Shown here: piece after piece, positions 13,993 through 26,062 of the stretch
Layout of the letters: each line of letters begins with the position of its first letter
Position numbering within the stretch: the stretch's first letter is position 1
NCBI GenBank assembly: GCA_037176845.1
Contig: JAYKXP010000055.1
Span: 248,001 to 312,000 of the forward strand
Direction: 5' to 3'
Source: Paramarasmius palmivorus
Lineage: Eukaryota > Basidiomycota > Agaricomycetes > Agaricales > Marasmiaceae
DNA length: 64,000 nt
Position numbers and translations under genes: made by a program
The notes under the pieces: model-generated
Databases searched by the model: none
The model's input: the letters and a program-made list of their open reading frames with translations, nothing else
What the model was told of the DNA's origin: nothing

Positions 13993-16900
13993 ATGTTAGG
14001 ACACCAGTTTGCCTTTTCTTCGGCCCCAATCCGGAAGGTGAAGGAGGTGCAGTTTGGTATTCTCTCTCCGGAAGAGATTGTGCGTATTGGGATCTTGAAA
14101 ATTTCGCGTTCTAACCATGAAGCAGAAAGCCTACTCTGTCGCCAAAATCGAACACCCAGAAGTCATGGACGAGACCACACACAAACCTAAAAATGGCGGG
14201 CTGATGGATCCTCGAATGGGAACGATAGATCGTAATTTCAAGTGTCAGACATGTGGTGAAGGTATGGCAGAGTGCCCTGGTCATTTTGGTCACATAGAAC
14301 TGGCACGGCCTGTGTTTCACCCCGGTGCGTCTGCCTGACTCATCGCCTGTCTTCTCTGACTAATTTTTATAATTTTCCTTCTAGGATTCATTGTCAAAGT
14401 GAAGAAAATTCTGGAATGTATATGTGTAAATTGTGGAAAGTTAAAAGCCGACATCGTGAGTCGCATTCACTTTTTCCTCTACTCGTTTCGCACCCCCACC
14501 ACCCAATTTTCTGGGGGCTCTCTCCACATACCATGGTGAACCCCAAACCCATGCCACGTGTACGCCTTGACAATCAGGTATTCAGCAGTGCTATGGCAAG
14601 GGAGGCGCGCGTTTTCGGTCGCTTGATCGCCGCACCACCCATTGCAATTGCCTAAGCATGGCTGAGCACGAGGCATGTGGTGAAAAGGGGGCTGAACGAG
14701 GAGTGCGAAAAGTTCATGCATGTCCATGACGTGCGTTGGAATGGGCCTCTCCACCCGCAGTTGTTAAGCAACATGTACGGTGTGTGCTAGGCCAGCACTT
14801 GTACCCGTGTTGTTGCCCCTCTTGCTCTCGAGTTACCTTTATGTTCGGGTGTTCCTGCTGCCATGTCCTTGTGTAAATTACATTCGCTGACGTTTTTGGT
14901 TTTCATTTCATGTCCTTTATTTTTTGTTCGTTGAATTTTACCCGTCATTAGTCGGATCCAAATTTCGCAGACAAGATACGACACATTCGCGATCCCAAAA
15001 AGCGCATGGCCGTCGTTTGGGCACATTGCAAAACGAAGATGGTTTGCGAGCCTGATGATCCCAAGGAGGAAGGTGCTGAGCCTGATGCGGATGAGCCTAA
15101 GAAGGGCCATGGTGGTTGTGGTCACATTCAGCCTCTCGTCAGAAAGGAGGGCCTCAAGCTGTTCTTGCAGTACAAGAAGCCGAAGGATGACGATGAGGTT
15201 CGTGATGTCTCGTGCGCTCATTACGCCATGCTGATAGGAAGCAGGAGGTGAAATCGATGCAACCTGACAAACGGCTGATGACGCCTTCAGAAGTCTACAC
15301 AACTTTCAAGAAGATGTCGGACTCTGACTTGCATCTGATTGGCTTGTCGGAAGACTATGCACGGCCCGAATGGATGATCTTAACGGTGATGCCCGTTCCG
15401 CCTCCTCCTGTCCGACCTAGTATCGCAGTTGATGGCGGTGCAATGCGAAGTGAGGACGACTTGACTTACAAGTTGGGCGACATCATCAAAGCGTCAGCGA
15501 ATGTGCGGCGATGTGAGGGAGAAGGTGCACCCGCACATGTTATATCGGAATTTGAGCAGCTATTACAGGTAATAAATAAGTCTTCCATTCTAGGCCGTAA
15601 TACACTTACTCACGGTACCTTTAGTTCCATGTCGCAACATATATGGACAACGACATTGCTGGCATACCTCAGGCTCTTCAGAAGTCTGGGCGTCCTGTCA
15701 AAGCGATTCGTGCACGTCTAAAGGGAAAGGAAGGACGTCTAAGAGGAAATTTGATGGGAAAGCGTGTTGACTTCTCGGCACGTACTGTCATTACGGGTGA
15801 CCCTAATCTCCAATTGGATGAAGTTGGTGTTCCAAGAACAATCGCAATGAATCTGACATTCCCAGAACGAGGTAACTTCTGCTTCTAGTAATCGGAATGC
15901 AACAAAACTGAATATCTATGATCAGTCACACCGTATAATATTGCGTACCTGCAGGAACTAGTGCGGAACGGCCCAACGACGTATCCTGGTGCACGGTATG
16001 TTGTGCGTGATACCGGTGAACGTATCGATCTGCGATACAATAAGCGTGCGGACGCTTTCCTACAATATGGTTGGGTAGTGGAGCGGCATCTAAAAGATGG
16101 AGAGTATGTGATCTTGGTGATCTCGATGAAATCCGGTAGCTGACTTGTCTTCTAGCTATGTGCTATTCAATCGGCAGCCCAGTTTGCACAAGATGAGTAT
16201 GATGAGTCACAGGGTGCGCCTCATGCCTTATTCAAGTAAGTATTTGGTACATTTGGGCCTCTTTTTAAAATCTCACTGTTTGTTGAACAGCTTTTCGATT
16301 GAACCTTTCCGTGTGAGTATGACAAAGGGTACCTAAGCCTTACTTCTGAACATCGGTTGCAGTACGCCTCCTTACAATGCAGATTTCGACGGTGACGAAA
16401 TGAACATGCAGTAAGTGTGGTATTTCCGTGGTAGACACTTCACTAACGTGCCCGATCTTAGTGTTCCACAGAGCGAAGAGACGCGGGCTGAGCTTGCACA
16501 GGTCGCTTGGGTACCGCGGCAGGTAGGGATTCTGTTCTGACATTATGAAGAATCTAGATTGATTGATTTGACTAGATCATTTCACCGCAAGCCAACAAGC
16601 CTGTCATGGGTATCGTGCAAGACACCCTTTGTGGTATTCGAAAGTTCACACTACGTGATACCTTCCTCGACTGGCACCAGGTTCAGAACATCCTTCTCTG
16701 GGTCCCTGAATGGGATGGCACTGTACCTATACCAACCATTCTCAAACCCAAGCCGCTCTGGACAGGAAAGCAAATCCTTAGTCTGACCATCGCTCGCGGG
16801 ATCAACATCCACCGTTCCCCAGATCCGAAGTCTTCCAATCCTGTGTTCGACGACGGTATCCTCATCGAAAACGGCGAAATCATTTTCGGCATCGTCGAGA

Positions 16901-19900
16901 AGAAGACCGTTGGTGCCTCCCAAGGTGGTCTCGTGCATGTCGTCTTCCGTGAGAAGGGCCCAGAGGCCACAAGACAGCTCTTCACTGGGTTGCAGATGGT
17001 CGTCAACTACTGGCTCTTCCACAATGGATTCAGTATTGGTATCGGCGATACCATTGCCGACACCAAAACCATGGAGTACATCACGCAGAACATTGCCGAA
17101 CGAAAGGCCAACGTCTCGAAGATCATCGAAGACGCAACGCATGACCGTCTCAAAGCTGCACCCGGTATGACTATCCGTGAATCCTTCGAGAGTTTGGTTG
17201 AGCGCCAGCTCAACTTGGCCCGTGATACATCTGGTCAATACGCCCAGAAGAACTTGAAGGAGGATAACAATGTCAAGCAGATGGTGGTTGCCGGATCCAA
17301 GGGCTCTTTCATCAACATTTCACAGATGTCTGTCTGCGTCGGGCAGCAGTCCGTGGAGGGCAAACGTATCCCATTCGGCTTCCGTCACCGAACATTGCCA
17401 CACTTCACCAAAGACGACTTCAGTCCAGAAGCCCGTGGCTTTGTAGAGAACTCTTATCTTCGCGGCTTAACGCCACAAGAGTTCTTTTTCCATGCCATGG
17501 CCGGCAGAGAAGGTTTGATCGATACTGCGGTCAAGACTGCCGAAACAGGATATATCCAACGGCGTCTCGTGAAGGCTCTGGAGGATGTTATGGTGTGCTA
17601 CGATGGCACAGTGCGCAATTCGCTAGGGGATCTCATCCAGTTTGTCTACGGTGAGGATGGGATGGATGGTGCTTTCATCGAGAAGCAAAGCATTGATACC
17701 TTTGGGCTCAACGACAAGGAGTTCGAGCACAACTACCGCGTTGATGTCACTGACCCCAGTGGTGGCTTCTTACCCGGTGTGCTACAGATCGGAATTGACG
17801 ATAGTTCTTTGGAACTTCAGAGTAAGCTCGATGAAGAATACGCAGCTCTTGTCGAAGACCGTCGAACTCTTCGTAAATTCATCCTTCCCCGTTCCGACCC
17901 CTCCGTTAGTCAATATCTCCCAGTCAATCTTTCGCGGATCGTCCAGAACGCAATACAAATCTTCCACATTGACCGCCGGAAGCCCAGCGATCTTGATCCC
18001 ACCTACATAGTCGATGCCGTGAAAGACCTTTGCAACCGGCTCATTGTTGTACGTGGTGATGATCCTCTGAGCTTGGAAGCACAAGAAAATGCTACATTAC
18101 GGTTCCGGATGCACCTTCGTGCTACCTTCGCTTCCAGACGTGTACTGGAGAAGTTCCACCTTAACCGGGAGGCTTTCGAGTGGGTTTTGGGAGAAGTGGA
18201 GAGCAAGTTTAACCAATCGTTGGTGAACCCAGGAGAGATGTGTGGGACCTTGGCAGCACAGTCCATTGGGGAGCCGGCCACACAAATGACACTTAACACG
18301 TTCCACTATGCTGGTGTGTCCAGTAAGAACGTAACACTTGGTGTACCTCGATTGAAGGAAATCATTAACGTTGCCACCAACATCAAGACTCCTTCATTAT
18401 CCGTCTACCTCGAACCCAAGGTGGCTGCTGAGGCGGGATTGGCCAAGAATGTGCAACAAGAGCTCGCATACACATCCCTTCGTACAGTTACCGCCGCTGT
18501 CGAAATTTGGTACGACCCTGATCCCAGCACTACCATCATTGAGGAGGATCAGCTCTTCGTCGAATCGTTCTTTGCTATTCCTGACGAGGAGGTGGAATCC
18601 AAGTTACACTTGCAGTCACCGTGGTTGCTTCGATTGGAGTTGGATCGTGCGAAGATGATTGATCGCAAGCTCACCATGAACTACGTGGCAAGCCGAATAG
18701 CTGAAAGTTTCAAGACCGACTTGTTCGTCATTTGGAGTGAAGACAACTCCGAGAAATTGGTTATTCGTTGTCGAGTGCTAGGTGGAGGAGATAAGGACGA
18801 TGACGGTATGGAGTCCGTTGAAGAGGATATCTTCCTTCGACAGCTCGAGAATACGATGTTGAACTCGGTCAGCCTGCGTGGTGTACAAGGCATTAACCGT
18901 GTCTTCCTGATGAAGCATGATAAGGTCGAGGAGAAGGAGGATGGTAGCTTGGTCAACGAGAAGGAGAGGGAGTGGGTACTGGAGACTGACGGTGTCAACT
19001 TGAAGACTGTCATGTGCATCGATGGTGTCGACTTCAAACGAACGTACTCCAATAGCTGCGTTGAAGTTTTCAATGTCCTCGGTATCGAAGCAGCGCGAGG
19101 TGCCATCATGAAGGAACTCCGTAATGTCATTGAGTTCGACGGTTCATACGTCAATTACAGACATTTGGCCCTGCTCTGCGACCTGATGACTCACCGCGGA
19201 ACCCTGATGGCCATCACCCGTCATGGTATCAATCGTGCGGACACCGGAGCACTCATGAGATGTTCGTTCGAGGAGACGGTCGAGATTTTAATGGAAGCGG
19301 CGGCAGTTGGAGAGAAAGACGACTGTCATGGCGTTGCAGAGAATGTGATGTTCGGACAAATGGCCCCAATGGGCACTGGCGCATTCGACGTCGCTCTGGA
19401 TATCGACATGTTGAAGGATGCTATCGTGGATCATCGTCTACCTGTGCAGTCGATGTTGGCTGCTCAGGTTGATGGAGGAATGACACCGGGTCAGGTAGCA
19501 ATGACGCCCTATGATTCTAATTCGCCAATGTGGCAAGACCATGCCTTCAAGGCTGATCAAGCTGCATTCTCTCCGCTGGCAGTTAATGGTGGTGATGAAT
19601 CAAGCAACTTTCAGTGGCTTCCTTATGGGCAGAGTCCCCTCGGAGCAGGAGGGATGTCACCAGCAGGGCCTGGCTACAGTCCAAGTTCGCCAAATGCCTA
19701 TTCACCCACGTCACCTGGCTTTGTTCCCCAGTCCCCCTTCAACAGTGCAACCTCACCCTTTGGAACATCACCATATGCCACCTCGCCGTTTTACGATCCT
19801 CATCGTAGCGCGACGTCACCCACATACTCTCCAACCTCGCCGGGCTATAACCCAACTTCGCCTAGTTATTCTCCAACGAGCCCGAGGTATTCACCGACAT

Positions 19901-20613
19901 CACCTTCGTTCTCGCCGACGTCACCGCGATACAGTCCCCAGTCGCCCTCTTTCAGTCCTACTTCGCCGCGATATTCGCCCACAAGTCCATCGTTCAGTCC
20001 TGCATCGCCGCGTTGTAAGTCTTCCGCTTTGACTGCATACTTCTATAGTACTGACACCCGTACTTCTAGACTCTCCAAGCAAGTATTCTATTTATTGTTA
20101 CATGTCCATTTTACTAATCATTCCCTCGTTTCACCCTGCTTTTTATAGCTTGTGAGTATTGGCTTGATTCTATACTATGACAACTGGTTAATATTTCTTC
20201 CACTAGCACCTGCCCAAATGTCTCCCTCATCGCCCAAATATTCGCCGACATCACCGATGGCATCCCCCTCGTCGCCGAAATACTGTAAGTGGTCCTCATC
20301 ACCAGCAGAGATGCAAGTGTTGACTGCACATCCACTTAGCCCCTACCTCGCCGGCTTATTCTCCTGCGTGTAAGTGTTTGTTGCTGTATTCAAACAGTGG
20401 CCGTTACTGACCTAGTTCCCTTCGTTCAGCACCTGCATATTGTGAGACCCATATCTTTCCTTCTTTATTCTTTGCTCACCTCTTGTTGCAGCACCGGCAT
20501 CTCCTGCATACAGTCCCACTTCGCCTTCGTGGTCTCCTTCAAGCCCAGCTCAAAACCAGAACGGAACGGCGCAACGGAATCACTCATACCAATCGTCGCC
20601 ATCTTGGGATTGA
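13993..20613 (+). CDS. RPB1: RNA polymerase II largest subunit
   Basis: Catalytic core subunit that makes mRNA in the nucleus. The start at 13993 ([20 protein letters not shown]) matches the fungal N-terminus. Zinc-binding clamp motifs follow ([17 protein letters not shown] and CICVNCGK). The active-site loop [12 protein letters not shown] carries the three Mg-binding Asp residues. A long open exon then spans the pore, funnel, bridge helix ([19 protein letters not shown]), trigger loop ([17 protein letters not shown]), jaw and clamp end. The CTD begins near 19670 and has roughly 20 heptads of the YSPTSPS type. Upstream introns are about 50-60 nt apart from one of 496 nt. The last part of the CTD is split by several small introns; the exact junction at about 20080-20208 is unresolved. 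The stop is TGA at 20611-20613 after SYQSSPSWD. No frame break was seen. Confidence 0.97.
14456..14951 (+). other. RPB1: Unusually long intron in RPB1
   Basis: The intron runs from GTGAGT at 14456 to ...CATTAG at 14951, joining ADI to SDPNFADK in the N-terminal clamp. At 496 nt it is nearly ten times the size of the other introns in the gene. It carries no long open frame, no recognised RNA gene and no transposon ends. Confidence 0.8.
20340..20441 (+). other. RPB1: Symmetric phase-1 microexons in the RPB1 CTD
   Basis: Exons of 30 nt (20340-20369) and 12 nt (20430-20441) are each flanked by phase-1 introns that split the Ser codon of an S-P pair (T|CC or T|CA). They encode [10 protein letters not shown] and SPAY-type partial heptads. 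Both lengths are multiples of three, so skipping either would keep the reading frame. Confidence 0.75.
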
Positions 20614-21652
20614 TTTCATATTTGGGTCGCTATTTTCGTGTCATTTGCTCTCCCTACGGCATACATATCTAGTTATAAGCCTTTCTATGCTTTGCAGCAT
20701 CATGTAGACTACCAGTACATCTAACCTAAGATTGTCGTCAGCTATTGAGGCCTGTGTCGAGTGACTAAAAATCCAACGACAGTCTGAGTACGGCATGTTT
20801 TGGCTGCCCGAACCTGGCCCGAACCGAGCTCAGACGCGTCTTTCCTGTTGTACACATTCTTCCCGCCAAGCATGCTTTCAATGTCTTTTCCTCCTGTACT
20901 TCAAGAGGTTAACGAGGTCTACTGCTCTGAAACTTGGGGTCTCCAAAGACGTACGAGGGATCTGATTGAAGGGAAGGCAGTGCATGGGAGCTCGGGAGAA
21001 GCTAGAACTCGACCAAAAACCTGGTGTGTTGCCCTTTTGATTATTATCTCGTTAAATGTACATACTTCACGATTGAAACAGACAGATCGTCCACAGCAAA
21101 TGCCGACACTCTTCTCACCGTATACGAGATGCAAGACCCTGGAGTAGTATCGTCGAAACTCGAAAGAATATTGAAAGTCATCAAACGTTCTTCGTCACAG
21201 CGATTTTCCGATTTGCCTTATCTTGCTCTCAATGGTTGAAACCACCCCACCCGTGTTCCTATGACCTGTATACTGGAAGGAAAAGCAAATAGGCTACCTA
21301 CTCCAAGCTCTAAAAGGGCCAAAAAGCACGGAAATTCCATAATCTTTAGGGCCTACCCGACGTACTGGCCCCTCGACGTCGCGGCAACCAATTTTCCCAA
21401 GCAACCAGAAAACTTCGGTCTTCATTACATTCAAGGTGCATTCCAATATATGCCGGCTGCAGTAGGTAACCAACTTCGATCAGGGCTTTCACTAATGGAA
21501 CTTTACTTGATAGACTTCGAAGCGGAATCATTTATAGAAGGTCGGTTTCTAGTGCAGCCTCCGTCGTCCCTTTCTTCACAAATCACTTTCAACGCTGGCG
21601 CAAGTCGTCGACCTCTCGTTCTTTGCTTTCTAGCAGCTGGTCGCTCGCTGCT
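20614..21652. other. Intergenic region downstream of RPB1
   Basis: About 1 kb holding the RPB1 3' end and the promoter of the next gene. Open stretches at 20800-21147 and 21261-21650 show no domain and no credible splice pattern. Nothing else was recognised. Confidence 0.45.
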
Positions 21653-23364
21653 ATGGCTTTCCAGATACCGGCATTCGATCCAAACAGTACCGTTGGTGCT
21701 CTTGAAGTTGGTGCCCTGGCGGCTGTCTTCCTCTTTGGCGTCGTTACACTCCAAGTGTATATTTACTACCATCAATTTCCTGAAGACTCCTGGTACATTA
21801 AAACTTTGGTATGCAACAAACTTTGCTCGGCGGCTTTGCAACTGACCACACGCTAGGTTGCTTTTGTATGGTACGTTAAACATGATCAGCTGCGCGCTTT
21901 GAGGATATTGATTTGCTGCTTTTCGCTAGGATTCTGGAACTAGGCCACTCAATCGCTTTATGCCACTACCTCTATACAGTCTCAGTCACTCAATATGGGA
22001 AACCTCTACTCCTTCTCATCCCTCCAAAATCAGTCGACATTGCTATCTTAATCGGTGGATTCCTTGGTCCGATAGAGCAGGTCAGGTTCATTGGTTACTG
22101 TTCGCGTCTCTCCCTGCTGAACGATTTACAGGGCTGGTTCATAAGACGACTCTACGTGTTTTCTAAGAACATGTTCCTCACTTCGATATCTACGCTATTA
22201 TCGCTCACACGATTCACGGGTACCTGCGCTCTCGCGGGCATCGCTTTTGGAATGGGTCCTATCAACGAATTTATAGAGGACTGGAGATGGCTGATACTTC
22301 TTGTCCTGATCGTGGGTGCTATGACGGACCTTCTCCTGGCAACGACGCTCTGGTATTATTTGATGCAATGGAGACAGAGATCGGATAAGAAGTAAGCACC
22401 TCCTGGAATTCGGTATGCCTTATTTGGAACTCGGGACTGAACATCTGATTCATTCAGCATGTCAAAAATACTCAATTCATTGAGTGTCGTTGCGATAGGT
22501 GGGTGCTTTCGAATCATGGCGGCCTAGTCGCGGATGTTCATTGCCCATCCAGAGTCTGGATTCATCACCAGGTAGTCCTCATGACTTTCATGTCCATTCT
22601 ACGTTCTGACTTCGGTACGCTAGTTTGGGAGCGTTCGGGCTACTAGTAACTGTGAGATTACTTCCATCACCCTAGTTGCTATGGTCGCTTTGCTGACAGC
22701 TCCCACAGTTCCTTACTCTGAAGACAACGTGTGAGTGCTGAATTCCAAACGTCCAACACGTTCAACACTTCTAATTGTATGTCAAAAAGTCATCTGGATT
22801 GGTGTCTTTATGGTGATACCAAAACGTACGTCTCTTCTCCGATGAAATCAATGAATTGACGCCAATACCGCGAAATGTAGTGTTTTCCAATTCCCTGCTC
22901 GCTTCGTAGGTCCTTTTGCCCCACATCGAACTAAGCTAACTCAATGGACCAAAGCTTGAATCTCCGTCGGCGCTTTGCCCGTGAGGTTTCTAACATCTCA
23001 GGACCATCAGCGGGAAGGTACACAACACCTAGCAACCCTGCTTCTCGTGTTGGTCAGGTAAGTATGTCATCCCGATTCTTCTTTTCATTGAGAACCGATG
23101 ATAGAAACTGTTCATCAGGCGTTAACCACGGACGAAACCGAAGGAACAGAAATGAGAGTTGCGAGCAGGAATCATCAACACCGGATGGCTCGGATAGTGC
23201 TAAGTGATGCAGAAAGCCAGACACCGGTCCTGAATTGGAAGGCTGGAGGACCGGACGTGAGTATATCATCTTCTACGCGTCTGGAGGTTGTGCTAATAGC
23301 CAATGGCAACGCAGTGGACTTAAACGCTGCTGTTTGTGCATTATATGATCGGTTTGTTTTGTAG
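21653..23364 (+). CDS. DUF6534-type multi-pass membrane protein, copy 1
   Basis: Integral membrane protein of a family greatly expanded in Agaricomycetes (DUF6534-like); biochemical role unknown. The start at 21653 gives MAFQIPAFDPNSTVGALEVG and the first helix. Introns (for example GTATGC...CGCTAG and GTACGT...GCTAG) join helices with the family pattern: IYYHQFPEDSWYIKTLV, LELGHSIALCHYLYTV, GWFIRRLYVFSKN, and a helix ending TTLWYYL. A 19-nt exon at 22553-22571 encodes ESGFITS, equivalent to the family's IETGLLTS segment. The last helix ends LFSNSLLASLNLRRRF, the usual family signature, and a polar tail follows. Near 22630-22690 the frame is not fully resolved, because no normal-size intron fits. 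The 3' end is either 23364 or a spliced stop near 23325. Confidence 0.7.
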
Positions 23365-23704
23365 ACTCTATTCTAGGTTGGGACTACGTGCGGTATATCT
23401 ATTATCCTCGGACATTCGTGTATCAGTAATTTCTCGTGCATATGTACCTGACGGACGACAAGTGTCGAGTATGATAAGTGAACTGATGCGCATCACTGTC
23501 AGTTTCCTCCCGACTCTCCAGTGACTTGAGTCGTCCCCTTTGACCAACACAGGTGCTCTCCACAAACCCTTCGCCCTAGCCATTAAAAACGGCTCGTAGC
23601 CCTTTGCCCAGCTCGACGATGCTAACTGCATAAATATCGGATTTATTCACCTGAAGTGTCACATCGGAGTCTCCGAAACCGCGCTAAGCACCTTGTTCTA
23701 ATCC
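23365..23704. other. Spacer before the PP2C gene
   Basis: A 340-base spacer containing the 3' flank of the DUF6534 gene and the presumed promoter of the phosphatase. No feature was recognised. Confidence 0.4.
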
Positions 23705-25313
23705 ATGCCTCGTGAGCAACGTCCGGAATGGCCCAACGGTCTTGTCAAAGAGACTGATATGGGCTGGTCTGGGAAAGGCCCCTGGAAATATACCTTGCTC
23801 TCAGAGCCTCAGCTATCCGCTGAAGCTTCCCGCGTCGCCAACGGTTATGCCAAAGGACTTCTTCATACCGTAACATTCCAGCCCAACCAAGCGCCATCGA
23901 ATAGGATTGGGAACCAGGACCGATACGTAGTGGAAGATTGGGAGATTACTGGGCAAGTCTGGAAGTTCAGAGCTGTATTCGATGGTGAGTTTCTTGCTTT
24001 TATCATCTCTGAAGGATCTTTTGAACCGTCTTTCATAGGGCACGCGAACGGAAATGAAACTGTTGATCATACCTACGAGGGCCTGCCAATCAAGTTGAGG
24101 GAACGACTTCTCGCAACCCTGAAAAACAATCATGCACCACCACCAGAAACTATCAGCACTGTTCTGTCTTCAGTCATAACCGATTTTGACAATGACATTG
24201 AAGAGGATTTGCAGACACTCTTTCCCTCTCCAGAGTACGTGGAAGGCCTCACGGATGAAGAGATTCAGAAGATAATCAACGACGGTGGTCCAAATTATAC
24301 GACGGTCGCAAGATGCATGCGGGGTACGACTGTAGTTATCGTGTTGTTGAGTCCCACAGCAGAGGATATTTGGGTCGCTACTTTGGGAGATTCTCAGGCA
24401 GGTCGGTTTTTTTTTCGGGCTTCCTTCTTCGGTTTTTTTATTCACTTTACCCTCGTGTAGTACTTGGTGTCAAGAGCAATTCTGGTGAATGGGTGTCAAA
24501 GGTTCTGAGCTTCAATCACAACGGCAACCAGGCAAGTGAAGTGGAGATAATCAAGAAGCAGCATCCTGGAGAAGACAAGGTCGTCACCGAGGGTCGTGTG
24601 CTAGGTCTCATCGCAGTTACTCGAGGTGCGGTTCTTCCGCTTGATTCATAATGATGATCAAGGGAATAACAGACTGATTTCAGCAATTGGAGACCATCTT
24701 TTCAAGCTCCCGTCCGTATATACACCTCTCGTATCTTCCGGAACGCCTATTCTGGTCTTCGTCCTGGGTCCGAAGAGATGGTAGCGAAGTTGTTGGAAAG
24801 GAACATTACCCCACCGTATCTATCCAATGTTCCCGATGTTTCACATCTCAAGCTGAAGAAGGATGATATCTCCAAAGGTACAACACCATCTTCATTCCCT
24901 GACGGACATACCTGACCGAGTTTGTACTGACAGCTTGCCTGATTCTCTGCTCGGACGGCCTAATGGATCTATACGATGAGAATCCCCAAGAAGACAATTC
25001 GCTCAAGACTTTGAATTTAAAAGAGGTTGCCAAACAATGGGTTCAGATCGTCGGAGAGGAAAGCACAACGAATGTGGAAGGCGATGTTTCTAGCGATGTG
25101 AACGCAAACCTTGCCCTGCGCCTCGTGTATAAAGGCCTAGGAGGTGGCAGAGACGTGGAACGACTTTCGAGGTTCTTGACATTGCAAATGGAAGAGAAAT
25201 GGATGGATGATACGAACCGTTATCGTGGAAGGAATTGCTTTTTGAATGTTACATACTTGTCTGTATTGCTGTATATGTACTATTGCGCTCATTGTACTTT
25301 TGGAAGGCTATGA
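23705..25313 (+). CDS. PP2C-family Ser/Thr phosphatase, with two apparent frameshifts
   Basis: Metal-dependent protein phosphatase (PPM/PP2C), closest in motif style to the Ptc5/Ptc6, pyruvate dehydrogenase phosphatase-like group. The start at 23705 leads to GNQDRY, VFDGHANGNETVDH (metal-binding DGH), VATLGDSQAVLGV, VTRAIGDHLFKLP and LILCSDGLMDLYDE in order, across introns at about 23983-24038, 24402-24460, 24626-24683 and 24879-24932. Two breaks appear when the conserved frame is followed. An extra TA in the TATATA run at 24717-24722 is needed to explain the switch into a frame encoding SEEMVAKLLERNITPPYLS. An extra A at 25215-25216 displaces the final WMDDT-TVIV strand, which in the shifted frame would stop at 25243-25245. 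As written, the downstream frame runs on to 25313. This is a genuine disabled gene or an assembly error. Confidence 0.75.
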
Positions 25314-25321
25314 ATGTTTTG

Positions 25322-25762
25322 TTATTTCACATTGAGCGTTTGTGGAGGTATATAAGAGGATTCCGTTTGATGAAGCTGCCCCTTCTGATCGTCATCCGAA
25401 ATCAGGGTGGTGTTGTCTTCGTCGAGTTGAATTACTACCAGGTTATCCGGGGTGCACAAGCCCCATGCTAATCCCGTGGGCGCATAGAGCATCACTACAG
25501 ACTCAGACTCATAAAAAACGAAGCGACGGACTGAGCCTTTGCCATCGTAAGGATCCAGTGAAGTAGCGAACGATGATTGATCATTACCTATGCGTGATGA
25601 GCAGAATTCCAGTCTCAAAGAAGCGAAGCTTCTTCCAGTAACCGTCGTGCTACCCAGATTGACTGGTGATGCTGCGAGGGCGAGCCATGCTCGTTTACTT
25701 AAGAACTCCTCATAAGAGTCCCTGGTCCGAGTTGGGGAAGGTCTAATGCAGCTGATGCACAT
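25322..25762 (-). pseudogene. Internally deleted carboxylesterase relic
   Basis: An uninterrupted 146-codon minus-strand frame joins two ends of a type-B carboxylesterase. The N-terminal part (LALAASPVNLGSTTVTGRS) matches the intact gene at 6207 (ALAAPEVKLGNTTVVGRD). It is followed soon after by FATSLDPYDGKG, which matches the C-terminal FATSLDPNDGKG, and by VIQLDEDNTTLI, the equivalent of LLQLNGDNITTI. The roughly 400 residues between, including the GESAG elbow, are absent. It lies tail-to-tail with the PP2C gene. No catalytic function is possible. Assignment rests on hand comparison of short motifs. Confidence 0.6.
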
Positions 25763-26062
25763 GTTTCAGCTATTCTAGCCGAGCTAAACAGAACGATTTA
25801 CATACCTAGTCTCTTGTCCATGGCAATTCCAAAGAGATGATGGAGGTGCGAGTTGGTGCAAGAATTTAGGCGCCCAAGCACACTACGACAACGGCAGCTC
25901 GAATTTCACACAGTGATTCTTTCCTTTCCCCTCGTTCCTCTTTCACAGCCCTCCCCAATTTCCAGCGAAACCCTTGGCGATATCTCCTCCTCTCTAATTG
26001 AAAGACATTCATTCTGCGTATCCCGGAAAGGCGATACGCAATACGCTCAGCGAGCTCAAACG
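25763..26062. other. Spacer upstream of the pseudokinase
   Basis: Pyrimidine-rich sequence near 25918-25990 could be a promoter or 5' UTR. No feature was recognised. Confidence 0.35.

Noticed and set aside
14479..14754. Antisense open frame inside the long RPB1 intron
   Set aside because: No start context, domain or splice pattern; length is compatible with chance.
16651..17238. 195-codon open frame antisense to RPB1
   Set aside because: It mirrors the codon structure of the highly conserved RPB1 exon and has no domain of its own.
24402..24460. T-rich run in the PP2C gene considered as another frameshift
   Set aside because: It lies in a normal intron (GTCGGT...TGTAG) and splicing restores the VATLGDSQA-VLGV motif.
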